A DNA stretch of 64,000 nucleotides from Sisyra terminalis (lineage: Eukaryota; Arthropoda; Insecta; Neuroptera; Sisyridae). The position numbers and the translations under genes are program-made. The stretch covers positions 23,578,001-23,642,000 of the forward strand of contig OY292276.1 of assembly GCA_958496175.1 (NCBI GenBank), written 5' to 3'. Shown here piece after piece: positions 1-11,069 of the stretch. The notes beneath the pieces were generated by a model. That model did not search any database, had not been told where the DNA came from, and was given only the letters and a program-made list of their open reading frames with translations. Position 1 is the stretch's first letter. Each line of letters begins with the position of its first letter.

Positions 1-2690
1 AGCTCGTTATCATTATCCTAGTCATCAACTTTATTCGACTATAAAGTAGGAATCTAAAGGAATTGGATTTATCGAAACCAAAGTCGAAACCAGAGATTTT
101 AAATTGGGTTTTTTTGGAGTTGGAATTGATATCGGAATCGTAGACGAAGTCAGAGATACTTAAGTTAAAAGCAAAACTAATTAAATAAAAGAAATTAAAT
201 TAGGAAATTTATTCTATGGATCAGTGAAATATAAATGTTTTGTCCGTAACATGAATCTTTTGAAAGTGTTGAAAGGACTAGGAGAAACGTATGAAAATCC
301 CTTCATGTTTGATGAACAAAAACCTCCAGTTAGCACCTCCGCGCGGTAAAAAACGAACAATGCCAAATGGCGCTTAACGTTGATGGCGACCGAATATAAT
401 TCTTGAAATATGTCTCCAAATTGCCAATGAATAGAATGGACATTATTTTGTCTATGGGGTAAGAAATTTCCCCCATAAATAAACCGTGATTCGTTATGAA
501 TCAATGTCAACGGGTTCCACCCGATTTTTTTTCCTCAAAAATATCATCACCATGAAAACACCAATAAGATACAGGGTACTTATTATCTGAAGCAACACAT
601 CTAGGACAGGACTGGGAGACATTGAAAATGTTATCACTTAACTCATAGAGATAGAAGGCAAGAAGAGAAAGATTTAACATGAAACAGTAACACACTAATT
701 TACTTAAATAGTGATTTTAGTAATTCTGAATATAGTAAATTGTTTTCTCTTAACAAAAGTTAGTAGCTTTACTTCCGATTGTCTTCTGATTTCAACACTT
801 TGGGCACTGAAGTTGGAATTGAAACTTCCAGATTTACTCTAAAGCTTTATGGGTTTTTAGATATATAAATCATTTACAAGGTATCTAAGTAGTATTCTTC
901 GATATTTTCTAAGTATTCTATCTCAATAATACAAACGGAAAAGAGTTCTCTTTTAGTTGTTACATCGAGAATCCTCCAACGTGGAGTTTTCCCGTATTTC
1001 TGAAAAAGTGAGAAATTAGATGTAAGAAATAATAAGACGGTTTATGGGAAAAAGCTCTACGGCATAAAAAATCCAATTTATCATATTGTTTTATTTCATG
1101 ACTCATTTTATAGCTGTAAATAATGATATTATTATCATTGATAGATATTATGGTTTGTATTGTGATGTGCATTCATTGCATTATAAGTTTATTCCTATAT
1201 CAGTAGAGACTTACAGCACATTGGTCTTACAGTTCTTTCCTTATCATAGTTGCATTTGTAAAATATTTTAAGATTATGTAAATGATATGAGTATTTAAAC
1301 TAAACTTATAACAATTAATAATTAAATATCACGTTCATTTTCTATAGTAAAAATCCTTCCAGATATTGAAGTTCCATTCCATGTAATCACATTTAGGTAG
1401 ACATAGTTTTGCTGTTCTGGTTGATTCATCATTCATTTGTCTTCTTCACAATACTTAATTATACTAATATTTTCTATATTGAACCAATAATAAATTTATT
1501 TATCGCTATGGTTATCTCATAGTTACCACAGAATTAGGTCTGAAATAATATTCCGTCCAGAAATGGACGAAACAGTAGTCCTTGGAAAAAAACGCGTACA
1601 TAATGTCTAAGGACTCCTATGAAGGATATTTTACTTTTCTTATACTAGTTGAATTTAAATATTTCTTTAACTCATTTTAAAAATTGCAAATAAAAATTAT
1701 TTGCTAAAGTTGTGACGTCAAAATTAAAATATACCACTACAATTGGGTTAAAAGTTGTCTGGTAGAAGGCAGGAAAATGAAGCAGAGGATCCGAACGAAA
1801 AACAGGACAGTGGACCCAGCATGAGTATCCGGCAAGGTGCACCAAATATTAATCATGGTTATAAAGTTATTATGAATTTAATTGCTATAAATATTATATA
1901 GATTATTAAATTGATCATACTTTAGTTTAATCTAATAGTAATCTATAGATAAAATAATAGTTTCGTGAATGAATACATAAAAAATATAGCAAATTTATAA
2001 TTAACATTAAATAAAAATACTATTGAATTAAAATAAATAAAATGTGGCAAAAATTTGCGACGTTGCATAGTTATTTTGGTAAATGTAAAAATCTCTTAAA
2101 AATTATGGTTATATTTTAAATTTGATCAAACCCACTGATTTCATATTAAAAAATAATTATCAAATTAAATATTTATTTCTCATAATTACCCTCTCATACG
2201 TATTTATATGTTTTGTATGATAGAAAGTCTCAATAAAGTCATTCGATTTGGCTAATTGGCTTATGTATGGTTTGTACATGGAAAACCCGAGCCCAAGTAG
2301 CTAATTAAAGTCGACCGATTTTAAAATTCGCCAGTCGTTTCGAATGAATGAAATGAAAATGAAATTGACGCAATTTTAATTTTGCGTTTTGTAAAAATCA
2401 AATCAGTGCAGATATATGGCTTTTTTCTGTATAAATAATTAAATACTTGAAAGCCGGTCGCCGTTTGCCTTCTTCGGTAAAAGCAACACTTACGTACTCT
2501 CGTATTCCAAAAAGAATAAAAAGTGCAGACGTAGACATTTTTCTCCACTTTTTAATTATTTTATAATTTAATGGTTAAGTTTATGAAATGTAGAGCTAAT
2601 AATTGCACTTTATTTGGATAAAATAGTGAAGAATGCAACCCACCTACTTGTTAATATTTTGTTGCAAGATGGTTTACAAATCTTCAATAT
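1..2690. other. AT-rich stretch, nothing else recognised
   Basis: Apart from the possible broken frame at 214-695, I see no coding pattern, RNA gene or transposon end on either strand. Short frames near 960-1271 and 2321-2548 have no recognisable domain and the lengths expected by chance. Confidence 0.5.
214..695 (-). pseudogene. possible frameshifted small coding sequence, function unknown
   Basis: Two reading frames on the minus strand abut with a 4-base overlap (first frame 695-507, second 510-214). The first frame runs into a run of eight A's (minus strand) just before its stop, and a one-base slip there would continue straight into the second frame, giving about 160 codons. The first part has a hydrophobic stretch after an internal Met (LNLSLLAFYLY) and a CPRC pair of cysteines. 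No family was recognised. In DNA this AT-rich, frames of 60-100 codons arise by chance, so the main argument is that the two frames join at a homopolymer. It could be a decayed gene, a piece of a mobile element, or chance. Confidence 0.22.
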
Positions 2691-2699
2691 TCTTCAAGG

Positions 2700-2880
2700 G
2701 ATTTTTTTTATTTGAAATTATTCACAGTTTAATACAAATTCTCAGAGAACTAGGATCAAAATAAGCAGTTAAATTGATTTTTAAGTTGATTTTTATTCGT
2801 GACGTTTTGGTCCCTTTATTGAGCCTTCCTCAGGCGTTCATAAACAATCGCTTTAACTTTGTCAATAATAATCCTTGTCA
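2700..2880 (-). mobile_element. retroelement fragment carrying a degenerate hammerhead-like motif (copy D)
   Basis: Read on the minus strand, this matches the region at about 45.63-45.73 kb: both have the core CGCCTGAGGAAGGCTC followed some 50 bases later by TTTGATCCTAGTYCTCTGA. The two places therefore carry the same repeat family. The hammerhead-like core in this copy is worn: the GAAA is AAAA and helix II has a mismatch. Assignment to Penelope-like elements is inferred from the motif. Confidence 0.5.
2798..2836 (-). ncRNA. decayed small hammerhead ribozyme-like motif (copy D)
   Basis: Minus-strand order: CGC, CTGAGGA, A, GGCTC, loop AATAAAG, GGACC, AAAA, CGTC, ACG. Against the hammerhead core (CUGANGA ... 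GAAA ... NUH) the first box is intact. GAAA has become AAAA, one helix II pair is lost and the first helix I pair is lost. Probably inactive, but its relation to the better-preserved copy at 45643-45681 is clear from shared flanks. Confidence 0.4.
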
Positions 2881-2889
2881 TGATTCATT

Positions 2890-3990
2890 TTATAGGTACG
2901 GTACAGTTAATAAATTTAATAATAATAATAAGAGCTTCCAAGATACATAAAATTCAATAAAAATTAGTTATAAATAATACTCTTTAAACGTATACCATAC
3001 CCTTTACCATAATTATTCACAGTTTATATTAGTTTGTACTGAAGAAACCTATAGGATTTAATTAGTTAAATAGTGGGTATATGGATTCTCTTTACCGTTG
3101 AATAATTTTGAGCTTATACAACCAACGGTTCATTGAGAATCTTGATAATTTCACTTTCTGCTCATCAAAACCTCAACCTTGATATGCGGCTGAATGCCAA
3201 AAAGGTAATCTGAAGAGTTTTTTTTTTCTCAACAAACAAGTGACATTTTCAACGACGATCGAAGGTGAAGTTCAAACAAAACTCGAACCTCCACAAAGAA
3301 ATTCCAACAAATTGATCAATCAAACCGAAAATCGATATCTAAGACAATTTAAATTACTTTCTTCCTCTCAAATAAAAAATAATACACCGTTTAAAAAAGA
3401 CACTTAAAATTGGCGGTTTTATTTGAAATTATTATTCAAATATTACTTAACAATTGAGTTATATAATCCGGAAATTAATTATATGTTTATTTTAAATTAC
3501 GAGAAAACACTTAAGCATTTTCTGTTCTTATTTGCTCTCATTTTTGTTGAATATCGATCAATTTTTGATTGTCTGGAAAGTGAAAGACATAGAGGAATAA
3601 ATCGGAAGAAAGAGAGCACAACGATTGTATGTATGTATATATGGAGTCAGAGAAAGTTTGGTGCAATAAAAATTGTTGAACTTGAGCCAATCTACTTCCT
3701 CCAAATCGCCCCTCGCACACCCTTTTGGAGGCACGATTTTTTTTTTACTGAATCGGCTAATTCTGGTTTTTGATTAATGGAGGTTACACCATCGCCTTCG
3801 ATTTATTTCAATTAATAACAGAAATATTTGCAATTCATTTCAATTATATCATCGACCTGTCGTTTTCCAACGTTATATTTGCGTCTTAATGCCCATTTCA
3901 CTTATTCAAGCGACATATTTGCCTCTCTAATTGGGCACATTTTAAACGTATCTTTAATGAATCAAAAAAAAAAAATAATCCAACTTTGAA
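2890..3990. other. 3' flank of the cuticle gene, nothing recognised
   Basis: AT-rich sequence downstream of the minus-strand cuticle gene. A 116-codon plus-strand frame at 3423-3773 has no recognisable domain and its length is within chance expectation for this composition. Confidence 0.4.
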
Positions 3991-3999
3991 GTTATAAAA

Positions 4000-4005
4000 T
4001 TTATT
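4000..4005 (-). terminator. polyadenylation signal AATAAA of the cuticle gene
   Basis: TTTATT on the plus strand reads AATAAA on the minus strand, about 75 bases after the cuticle gene stop codon (TAG at 4079-4081), a normal distance for an insect 3' UTR. Confidence 0.55.
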
Positions 4006-4078
4006 TCAAGAAAAATAAAATAAAGGGCTAGAAAAGTGTTAGTTATAAATATTTTTTTAGTAATAGTTATAATTTAAT

Positions 4079-4897
4079 CTAATATGCATATCGACTGTTC
4101 ACATCAGAGAATCGAACTTGAGATCGTGCTAAAATTTGCGCGCGCCGTTCATCGCTTCGCGGTTGCGCAATGAATCTCGGAACTGTTTCCGGCTCTTCCA
4201 AATTTTCCTCGCTCAATAAAAGCCGTGGTAACGGTTGATAGGTTTCTCCAATTTTTCGTGATTCTTGAGCTTCAAACAATGTAATGATATCAGCCAACGA
4301 CAACTTGGGAGCTTCTTTTACCTGATATTGACGTTGTGGTTTTTCAACGTTCAATACATAAACAGGTTTATGAGAGCTTTCTGCCGCGGTTTTAAGCACT
4401 TCTTCAGCCTCTTTTGGTGGAGCTTTTGGTTCGATTTTAGCCTCTCCTTCATGTGTTACAACAGCGTTAAATCCTTGTTTGTCATCAGCTTGGTATTCAA
4501 CCAGACGTCGACGTCCATCAGCTTCTTTCATTGAATAATAACCCTTAACATGGTCTCCATGTCGCGTTTCTTTTTGCTCCTTAATGTCGCCCGTTTTTTC
4601 ATCGTGAACTGAATAGGAAAATGTGTAATGCGGAATTATTTCGTCGTGGTTAGGCTCTTCTTTATCATCCTCTTGGAGTTCTAACGAACTTAAAGTTCTA
4701 ACGGGATTTCCATTTTGATTCTTATGCCCAAAGTGATTCCCTTGGAATTGGTTGTAATCAATGTTTATATTTGAATCGAAGGATTTTCTCTGAAGATGTT
4801 GTGAGATCGAATTTGATTGAGGTAGGCCCAAATTGGAACGTTGGTAGCCATGATCGACAGCAAGAGTGCCAACTAAGCACGTAGCGAAAAGTAAAAC
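4079..4897 (-). CDS. cuticular protein, CPR family RR-2, exon 2 (main exon)
   Basis: Structural protein of the exoskeleton, secreted by epidermis; the RR-2 consensus binds chitin in hard cuticle. This exon follows a minus-strand acceptor (...TTTTCTAG) at 4898 and joins in phase 0 to the 4-codon exon at 8372-8383, giving a predicted 276-residue protein. The joined N-terminus ([17 protein letters not shown]) is a typical signal peptide, cut probably near residue 17-18. Residues about 95-156 carry the extended Rebers-Riddiford signature: [15 protein letters not shown], then [10 protein letters not shown], then [21 protein letters not shown], which has the RR-2 spacing and ending. The N-terminal arm is Gln/Asn-rich and the C-terminal part Glu/Pro/Arg-rich without motifs. 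A frame could be read only from an internal non-ATG codon if the exon stood alone, so the spliced start is preferred. Reading frame intact; the exact CPR orthologue was not assigned. Confidence 0.93.
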   Translation of the reverse strand, partial: VLLFATCLVGTLAVDHGYQRSNLGLPQSNSISQHLQRKSFDSNINIDYNQFQGNHFGHKNQNGNPVRTLSSLELQEDDKEEPNHDEIIPHYTFSYSVHDEKTGDIKEQKETRHGDHVKGYYSMKEADGRRRLVEYQADDKQGFNAVVTHEGEAKIEPKAPPKEAEEVLKTAAESSHKPVYVLNVEKPQRQYQVKEAPKLSLADIITLFEAQESRKIGETYQPLPRLLLSEENLEEPETVPRFIAQPRSDERRAQILARSQVRFSDVNSRYAY

Positions 4898-4988
4898 CTA
4901 GAAAATTATTTTTTTAATCATTTTTTTTATTAAAACTTTGAACATAAATTATAATTAAAATATCCATGTTGTTTAAGTCCTTGTCTTT

Positions 4989-5303
4989 TTAAATATAATA
5001 ATTAAATTGTGTGCAATAAGGACGAAGCTTCTTGTGGAATATTACTTTTATAACACGTGTGTTTATGTTTTTTCAATAATGTTTTTTATACAATTTTTTA
5101 TTTATCAATACCAAATTGTATTCTTGGCCTGTTGTTCTACCAGTTGGCGCATTTTACAGTTTAGTTTTATGACATTTGTGGAGTAATTTTTAAATTTTAA
5201 GCCCTGAAGAAGTCAGGAATAACTGACGAAACTTTGGCGATAAAATAATTAATATTCCACAAGAAGCTTCGTCTTTATTGCCCACAATTTAATTATTATA
5301 TAA
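4989..5303. mobile_element. non-autonomous element with ~50-bp terminal inverted repeats and an internal hammerhead-like motif
   Basis: The arm at about 4989-5046 (core GCAATAAGGACGAAGCTTC) is repeated inverted at 5250-5303 (GAAGCTTCGTCTTTATTGC). The hammerhead-like motif (copy A) lies 12 bases inside the right arm, on the plus strand. No coding capacity. Located in the cuticle gene intron, antisense to it with respect to the motif. Inverted flanking repeats are known for Penelope-like elements, so a Penelope-derived non-autonomous unit is the favoured reading; an ordinary MITE is the alternative. Confidence 0.6.
5201..5238 (+). ncRNA. small hammerhead ribozyme-like motif (copy A)
   Basis: Order: GCC (helix I), CTGAAGA (core), A, GTCAG (helix II), loop GAATAA, CTGAC (helix II), GAAA (core), CTTT (reduced helix III plus cleavage position), GGC (helix I). 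Helix I pairs 3 of 3 and helix II 5 of 5. Helix III is reduced, as in small variants that act as dimers. The extra A after CTGANGA is shared with copies B, C and D. Activity not shown; the UUU before helix I fits NUH. Confidence 0.55.
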
Positions 5304-5749
5304 TTAAAATAGTATCTTTTTTATCAGTAACTATTATTATACATAATAAAAAATCAGTTTAATAACATTACTACCAAATCATATCGCACATTTCACAAGT
5401 CCGTCTTTCCGACTTTGAGTTCTTTAAGCAATAATTTATGAAAATAAAAAGCCATTGATGAATATTTTTCAAAATAAAGCTTATTGTTAGAGATAATAAT
5501 TGTAATAGTTCATGTGTGAACAAAATAATTAACTTGAGGCATAAATTATTGTAGAGAACTAAATAGACTTCTCAAATACCACCATTTGTCGGTCACATAA
5601 AAAAGCAATGATAATAACTTAACATAATAACAAATGTAAATAATATTTCTCAATAGTCCGAAACCCATATTAGCCCCAATTATAACTTCAGGAGGTGGGA
5701 CAACGTGCATTTAAATTTGAATGTGTGAAAAATTCATAAAAATGGAGAA

Positions 5750-5793
5750 ACCGACGTTTCGAGACCACACTAAAAGAAGTGATCATCGTTGGT
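5750..5793 (-). ncRNA. possible hammerhead-related motif (copy E)
   Basis: The minus strand reads ACC, then GATGA inside AACGATGATCACT, loop, AGTG, ..., GAAACGTC, GGT. ACC and GGT can form helix I and TCACT/AGTG a helix II, with GAAAC and GTC in the expected places. The first core box is CGATGA rather than CTGATGA, and bases between AGTG and GAAA are unpaired, so this is weaker than copies A-C. Confidence 0.28.
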
Positions 5794-5839
5794 CTCTGTG
5801 GCCACTAAGATTATAATGGTTCTTAATACCTACAAAAGG

Positions 5840-7070
5840 TTCATATATAGTCGAAAATATAGTCAAATGAAGCGTGTATTAGGGGTGTACACTTGAAAAA
5901 TACATCATGTTTTTATTCGATGAAAAATATTGAAACCCTACAACGATATTTATCGATACTTTAAAAAAGTCGATGTTTTTAAACATCGAATACTTTCCAA
6001 AATAATTTTTTTTATCAAACTTTGTGCATAAAAGAACAGAAAAGAAATATTAAAGTTTTTGATCTGTCTAGAAAAACTTAATTTTAAGGTTTTGCCACCA
6101 GTTGAACTCAAAGCTGTTTAGCTAAACTTTGCAAAAATTTACTTAATCGTGTTCCTTTCATTCTATTCTTTTGCTGGTTGCCTATTTAAGCAGGTTTTAA
6201 AAATAAACGGTCGGATAAATCTAAAATCCCTACTATAGTTACGTATTAGAAGGCATTTGCATAAAGCTAAGGATATTGAACTTTTAGATCACTCCAGATT
6301 TGAAATGAATTCTCGTTGAGATTTCCTCCTTCTTGATTACGTAAATATATTGGCAATTTTTTTCTACCGTCTGGTTCAGCTAGTTACTCACAAAGGTTAG
6401 CTACCTGATAATGATATTTATTAAAAATTAAAATAATTCAAAATTTTAAAACTTATTAATACCAGAATTATGGCACCTATGGCACAGTGTTCTATATTGA
6501 ACATATTTCTTTGTAGTTTTAACTTTAATGTTATGTTTTGTATTTCAATATTTGTAAATAAAATGTAAGTTACAATCAAACTATTATACTATGTGTATTT
6601 AATATTTTTGAAATAAACTAAATTCCCCTTTTCGGGGAACAAAAAATTAACAGTGAATTAGCCTCCAATGTTTTAAAATATATATTTTTATTAGCTTCTG
6701 TCACTATAAGCCAAAGATAGTCTATTTCATTAAATCAATGTATATTTTTAAGTCGATGCATCAGGTATAAAAAGTCTTTATCAAAACATTGATTCAATAC
6801 GATGTATATGTATTAAATCTAGTAGATTGGATCGATTCGATGCATCGATGTTTAGTGAATATCCCTAGTGTGCATTGTGCTTACATATCAATCACATTAC
6901 CTTCACTATCTACAAGAAATACAATTGTCAACAAGTATCATCACTTAGAAGTGGAAAGGACTGAGAAAATATTAAGAACTTGACATGAATAAATATTTTT
7001 TTATTTTTACAGGTATTTAAGAAAGAATTTAATTTTAATGACTATTTAGTGTCGTTTTATAAAATTTATG
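5840..7070. other. cuticle gene intron, AT-rich, nothing recognised
   Basis: No frame of interest and no transposon end seen between the copy E motif and the SINE fragment. The short plus-strand frame at 6789-6983 has no known domain. Confidence 0.4.
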
Positions 7071-7074
7071 GTTT

Positions 7075-7172
7075 ATACTTTATACCGATGGTAACGTTAA
7101 TAAAATCTGTAAAATGAAAAATATTGAAAATTTGTTCGTTACGAGATTTAAACCCAGTACCTATCCATTATT
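7075..7172 (-). mobile_element. 5'-truncated tRNA-derived SINE fragment
   Basis: On the minus strand this matches the SINE at 29735-29875 from the B box onward (GGGTTTAAATCTCGT, then AACAAATTTTCAATATTT and an ...ACAGATTTTATT segment). The A-box part is missing. It sits inside the cuticle gene intron in the same orientation as the gene. Confidence 0.45.
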
Positions 7173-7469
7173 TTAAAATTAAAAAAAAATCAAAATAACT
7201 GATGAAAGAGTCGTTAAGGTGGCTACTTTGAAACTGGTGGCTACTAAATTTATCGGTTAGTGCATTTTTATGTACTCTAGAGAAGGCAAATACCTTAGTA
7301 AGTATATATTAATTATAACTACCCTATAAACCGTATTCACCTATTACCCTTATATAACGATGATATATGCGATTGAACTTTTGACGGATTGATGATTTCT
7401 TCTGAAACTTTGATGGTCGATTTAATCCCTTCAAGGGGCTTTGTTTTCGGAAAAATTTGCACAGCATGT

Positions 7470-8080
7470 ACGGATGGAGGGATGGATTTTGGATTGGCAT
7501 CAAAAAAAAACTTTGAAATTTAACGATTTTCGTGAAAAATCAACGGTGGTTAATTCACGGGTTTTTTTGACGAAAAATTTTTTTGTGTCAAATTCGAAGT
7601 AGATTGTTATATTATTGTTTCATACATTGTTACGAACCCGAAACTGTCTTCGGTTTGAAAATCATCCCTTATATATCGAGATGGATTTTCGATTGCCATC
7701 AAAAAATTTTTTTTGAAATTTGACGATTTTCGTAAAAAGTTTACGGTGGTTAATTCATGGTTTTTTTTTACGAAAATTTTTTTTGTGTCAAATTCGAAGT
7801 AGATTGTTATATTATTGTTTCATACATTGCTACGAACCCGAAACTGTCTTTGGTTCGAAAATCAACCCTTATATATCGAGATGGATTTTCGAATGCCATC
7901 AAAAAATTTTTTTTGAAATTTGACGATTTTCGTAAAAAGTTTACGGTGGTTAATTCATGGGTTTTTTTGACGAAAAATTTTTTTGTGTCAAATTCGAAGT
8001 AGATTATTATATTATCATTTCATACATTGTTACGAACCCGAAACTGTCTTTAGTTCGAAAATCATTCCTTATATATCGAT
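7470..8080. repeat. tandem array of a 200-bp unit, about three copies
   Basis: The phrase ACGGTGGTTAATTCA recurs at about 7543, 7743 and 7943, exactly 200 bases apart. GATGGATTTT[CG]GA recurs near 7481, 7680 and 7880. Units contain GTGTCAAATTCGAAGTAGA and TACGAACCCGAAACTGTCTT. Copies 2 and 3 are nearly identical; copy 1 and the final partial unit are more diverged. Short frames at 7720-8002 are by-products. Located in the cuticle intron just after (minus strand) the micro-exon. Confidence 0.8.
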
Positions 8081-8371
8081 GTTGTATGCGATTGAATATA
8101 CGGTTTATAGTGAAGGTGAATACCCTATAACCGAATAACTGGTATACCTACTACCTATAAATTTCATACTATAATGAACTTTCGTCAAAACTCAAAGATA
8201 TGCCATTACATTGTTATGGGCATAAAATACAAATCAACACAATTTATAACATTTTCTGAAAACAGTTTGATTTAATATTTAAAAGAAAATTTGAATGAGA
8301 AACTTAAACTTAACACTTTTTTTACACAGAAATCACAAAACAACAAAACGCTTAAAGTATAGGTAACTTAC

Positions 8372-8383
8372 CTTAAAAGCCAT
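8372..8383 (-). CDS. cuticular protein, exon 1 (4-codon signal-peptide micro-exon)
   Basis: The minus strand reads GAAA-ATGGCTTTTAAG followed by GTAAGT, a perfect donor. The four codons MAFK join in phase 0 to VLLFATC... of the exon at 4079-4897, completing a hydrophobic signal peptide. A tiny first coding exon that splits the signal peptide after about four residues is the usual gene structure in insect CPR cuticle genes. A TATA box lies about 50 bases upstream. The intervening intron (4898-8371, 3474 bp) is filled with repeats. Too short to be found by frame scanning alone; supported by splice sites, phase, promoter and family habit. Confidence 0.88.
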
Positions 8384-8433
8384 TTTCAATTAGTTCAAAA
8401 TTATGACTATAAAATTTCGAATTTTCTCTTGAC

Positions 8434-8441
8434 TTTATATA
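8434..8441 (-). promoter_or_regulatory. TATA box of the cuticle gene
   Basis: TATATAAA on the minus strand, about 50 bases before the exon 1 ATG. It predicts a start site near 8405-8412 and a 5' UTR of about 25 bases. Strongly regulated insect cuticle genes commonly have TATA promoters. Confidence 0.6.
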
Positions 8442-8449
8442 TCGATTTT

Positions 8450-9780
8450 TTTTATATTCCCCTCTAAGGTAGCTTCACTTTATTCAAAATGCACTCGATA
8501 ATGATGAAAAATTCCTTTCAAGAAAAAGAACAACGAAAGAAATTTCATTCAAGTGCCACTTTTGAAATTGATACAGGAAAGTGAGAACAACTCAAAGCAA
8601 AAGAAACTTGCAGAAATGAAACGCAGCTAGACGATTATTTCGGGCAATTTCGACATATCTTCCAAATTTAAACCCTAATATCCCAATGGACGCAACGTTG
8701 ATTTTTGGAGCATATTTTTTAAAGCCCTCGCGATTTGGGCAATAAGTGAGGTAATCTGAAGAGATTTGAACGAAAGTAGAAGTCCGTTAAGCTGGTTAAA
8801 AGGTGAAAGTATAATATACATAAGTAAGTTTCTATTTCAAATAGAAAATACTAGTTCAGGGGCAAGTTTATGATTGAAGTTTACACATACAAGTGTCAAT
8901 CTCGGATGACCTACTCTTTTCAATCAGAAATGAAGAAGTATATGTAGCAAGTCGAAGATACACATATAAAAATGATGAACCTAGTACGGCATATGACAAA
9001 GAAGAAAGCATATTTTCTATCACTTTAATTGATTTAGTAGTCTTAATCTATTGCCTACGTTAAATACAACCAAACAACTAACCCAATAACCGTAACGACT
9101 TGTCAGCATATTTAAACCGACAAGGGAAAACTTTTAATTTTTCCTTCCATGTAAGTTTTAATGGTATTTGTATGTAAAAAGTAAAAGTTTAATAATCTCT
9201 AATTGAGTAATTAATAGATTCAAGTCTCATTTTCAATGTTTGTCTCCTTATGAAAATAAAAAATTGTTTGGCTTATGAAAAATTAAAAGCTTTCAGTTTG
9301 CTCCAATTCGGCGTTTTTTTTTTATTTTTCATATTTTTTTTTATAACTTTTTTAACGATTTTTCAATTAAATTATTTTTGTATTGCATAAAATAATACTT
9401 TAAGCCCTTTTTATAACTTTTGACACTCAATTGCCAGCTGTTATTTTCGATCATCAAAAAAAAACTATACTCAAGAAGGTGGCGCTTTGTATGCCACATT
9501 AGATTTTTCTTATTTTTATTTGATGCCATCTAAATGGTCTACCAATGTATATCAATAGTGCCAGAACAAGTTGGTATTAAAAATAACAAAGAAGCAGATA
9601 GGCTTAAAAAAGTAGGGTCAAGTTTACTATTCATGGATCCAGAACCGGCTGTAGGTGTGCCGACTTGCACAACATTAAATTGCATTACCAAATAGACTCA
9701 AAATGAGCAAATCAAATTCCAGAATTACTAATTAAGAGGCAAATTCTCATGAATTATGATAGAAAACCTCTGAAAGCCCA
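8450..9780. other. 5' flank of the cuticle gene, nothing further recognised
   Basis: Upstream region of the minus-strand cuticle promoter. Regulatory sites for moulting hormone or early response factors may lie here, but I see no motif strong enough to call. The short minus frame at 9341-9529 has no domain. Confidence 0.4.
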
Positions 9781-9784
9781 TTCT

Positions 9785-10049
9785 TTACCAAGAAAGAGAG
9801 GATATTAGAATACTGGTAGATCTATTAACAGAAAAAAGCCATTTGAGAAAGCGACTCCAAACAGGGAAAAATACAAAGTCAAGTTCATATAGGAAATGCG
9901 GCGGTGAACAGTGGCTGCCCAGCTAAGACCTCAACCCATGTCAGCTCTCTTGGATCACCTGGACAAGAGCTAAGAAGAATCCATAAATATTCACTAAGCT
10001 GTATGCTGGGATTTATCTCAGAAGTAGAGCTAACAAATTGGAACTGTTA
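9785..10049 (+). pseudogene. LINE 3' remnant (end of RNase H / C-terminal region)
   Basis: Decayed plus-strand coding sequence with stops and frame changes. Pieces read DIRILVDLLTEKSHLRKRL, then RKCGGE, then in another frame LGSPGQELRRIHKYS and MLGFISEVELTNW. The order ILVDLLT...LRKRL - C-x-x-C - LG...LRRI - LGFIS..L is the usual C-terminal tail of I/R1/Jockey-type non-LTR retrotransposon ORF2, after the RNase H domain. No intact element. Confidence 0.6.
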
Positions 10050-10624
10050 ACGAAACTGAGGCACAATAGTTATGGTAGAACGCAGAGCAGAAGAACTATG
10101 GAGAAAAACCCCCAGAATGATGAAGAAGAAGAAAAAATATTCCAACTGGAAACAACATCTAAAAAATCAATTTTACTAAACAGTTACAAAATTAGTAACT
10201 ATATGAAACTCTTTTTAACAAACACCCACTACTTTTATACTATATCTGTAGATATTTATACTTCAAATTTAAAGAGAGACAAATGGCACATGTATTAACT
10301 ATATAACTATCAACACTATGAGAACTATAGACATCAAGTTAAATAAATTCAAAAAAAGGAATGAAGAATCAAATTTATATTGTTTTAAGGGACTAGAACA
10401 AAAATTCGAATTATATAAGTTTAAAGAAATCTGAATCTATTATATTTGGCATTATATTTTGATTTCTTATTTATTTATAGTTCTTCTAACTGCTAAGGTC
10501 ATGCGCAACTCTCTTTGACAACTAACGCTCGCCCTAAATTATTCACTAATAGTTTAACTAGTAGTTTACTTTGTTCTAATTCGTCCTATTTACAATAGTT
10601 AGCACTTGAAACAATGGTTCAAAT

Positions 10625-10860
10625 GTCTTGGAACAATCTCGTAAATTTGAGAAATCTTATGGTCGCTTGGATCGCTCTAGCTGTGTTCAGACATCCCCCA
10701 ATATCCTGCGGTACCTTGCACTGTTCCCTTTCTTCTTTGTAACACTGCCATTCCAGGAAAATATAATCTACTTTTAATTCACCTCCGCACCTCCTGGATC
10801 CCATCTGGTCATCTGGTGACCATCTGGTCACTGATCATCAGATGAGTGGGTTAGTTTGGT
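10625..10860 (-). pseudogene. LINE C-terminal remnant, minus strand
   Basis: A minus-strand frame reads RRCGGELKVDYIFLEWQCYKEE..., then ARAIQATIRFLKFTRLFQDI. This matches the pattern C-x(n)-LTVEHILLECPKY...-FLK.TGLF..I at the very end of Jockey-type ORF2 proteins. It is the inverted relative of the fragment at 11070-11215, to which it is clearly homologous (QCYKEE in both). Confidence 0.6.
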
Positions 10861-11069
10861 ATGGACAACTCTCAACCATAAGGACACAACATAATTTCTC
10901 TTAGGTAGAGTACCCAGAAGTGAACTGCTCAGTACCGTTCATCTGACCCACTGTTACTGAAGATGGTCCTCCCATATCATCCCATTTTGCCCTAATTAGC
11001 TTCTGATATTCTCTGGTGTCACATGGACCCTGACTAGGAGGGGATGAAATTGTGTCCTTCAGGTTGAAA

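Noticed and set aside
4265..4534. 89-codon plus-strand frame
   Set aside because: Antisense to the RR-2 cuticle exon.
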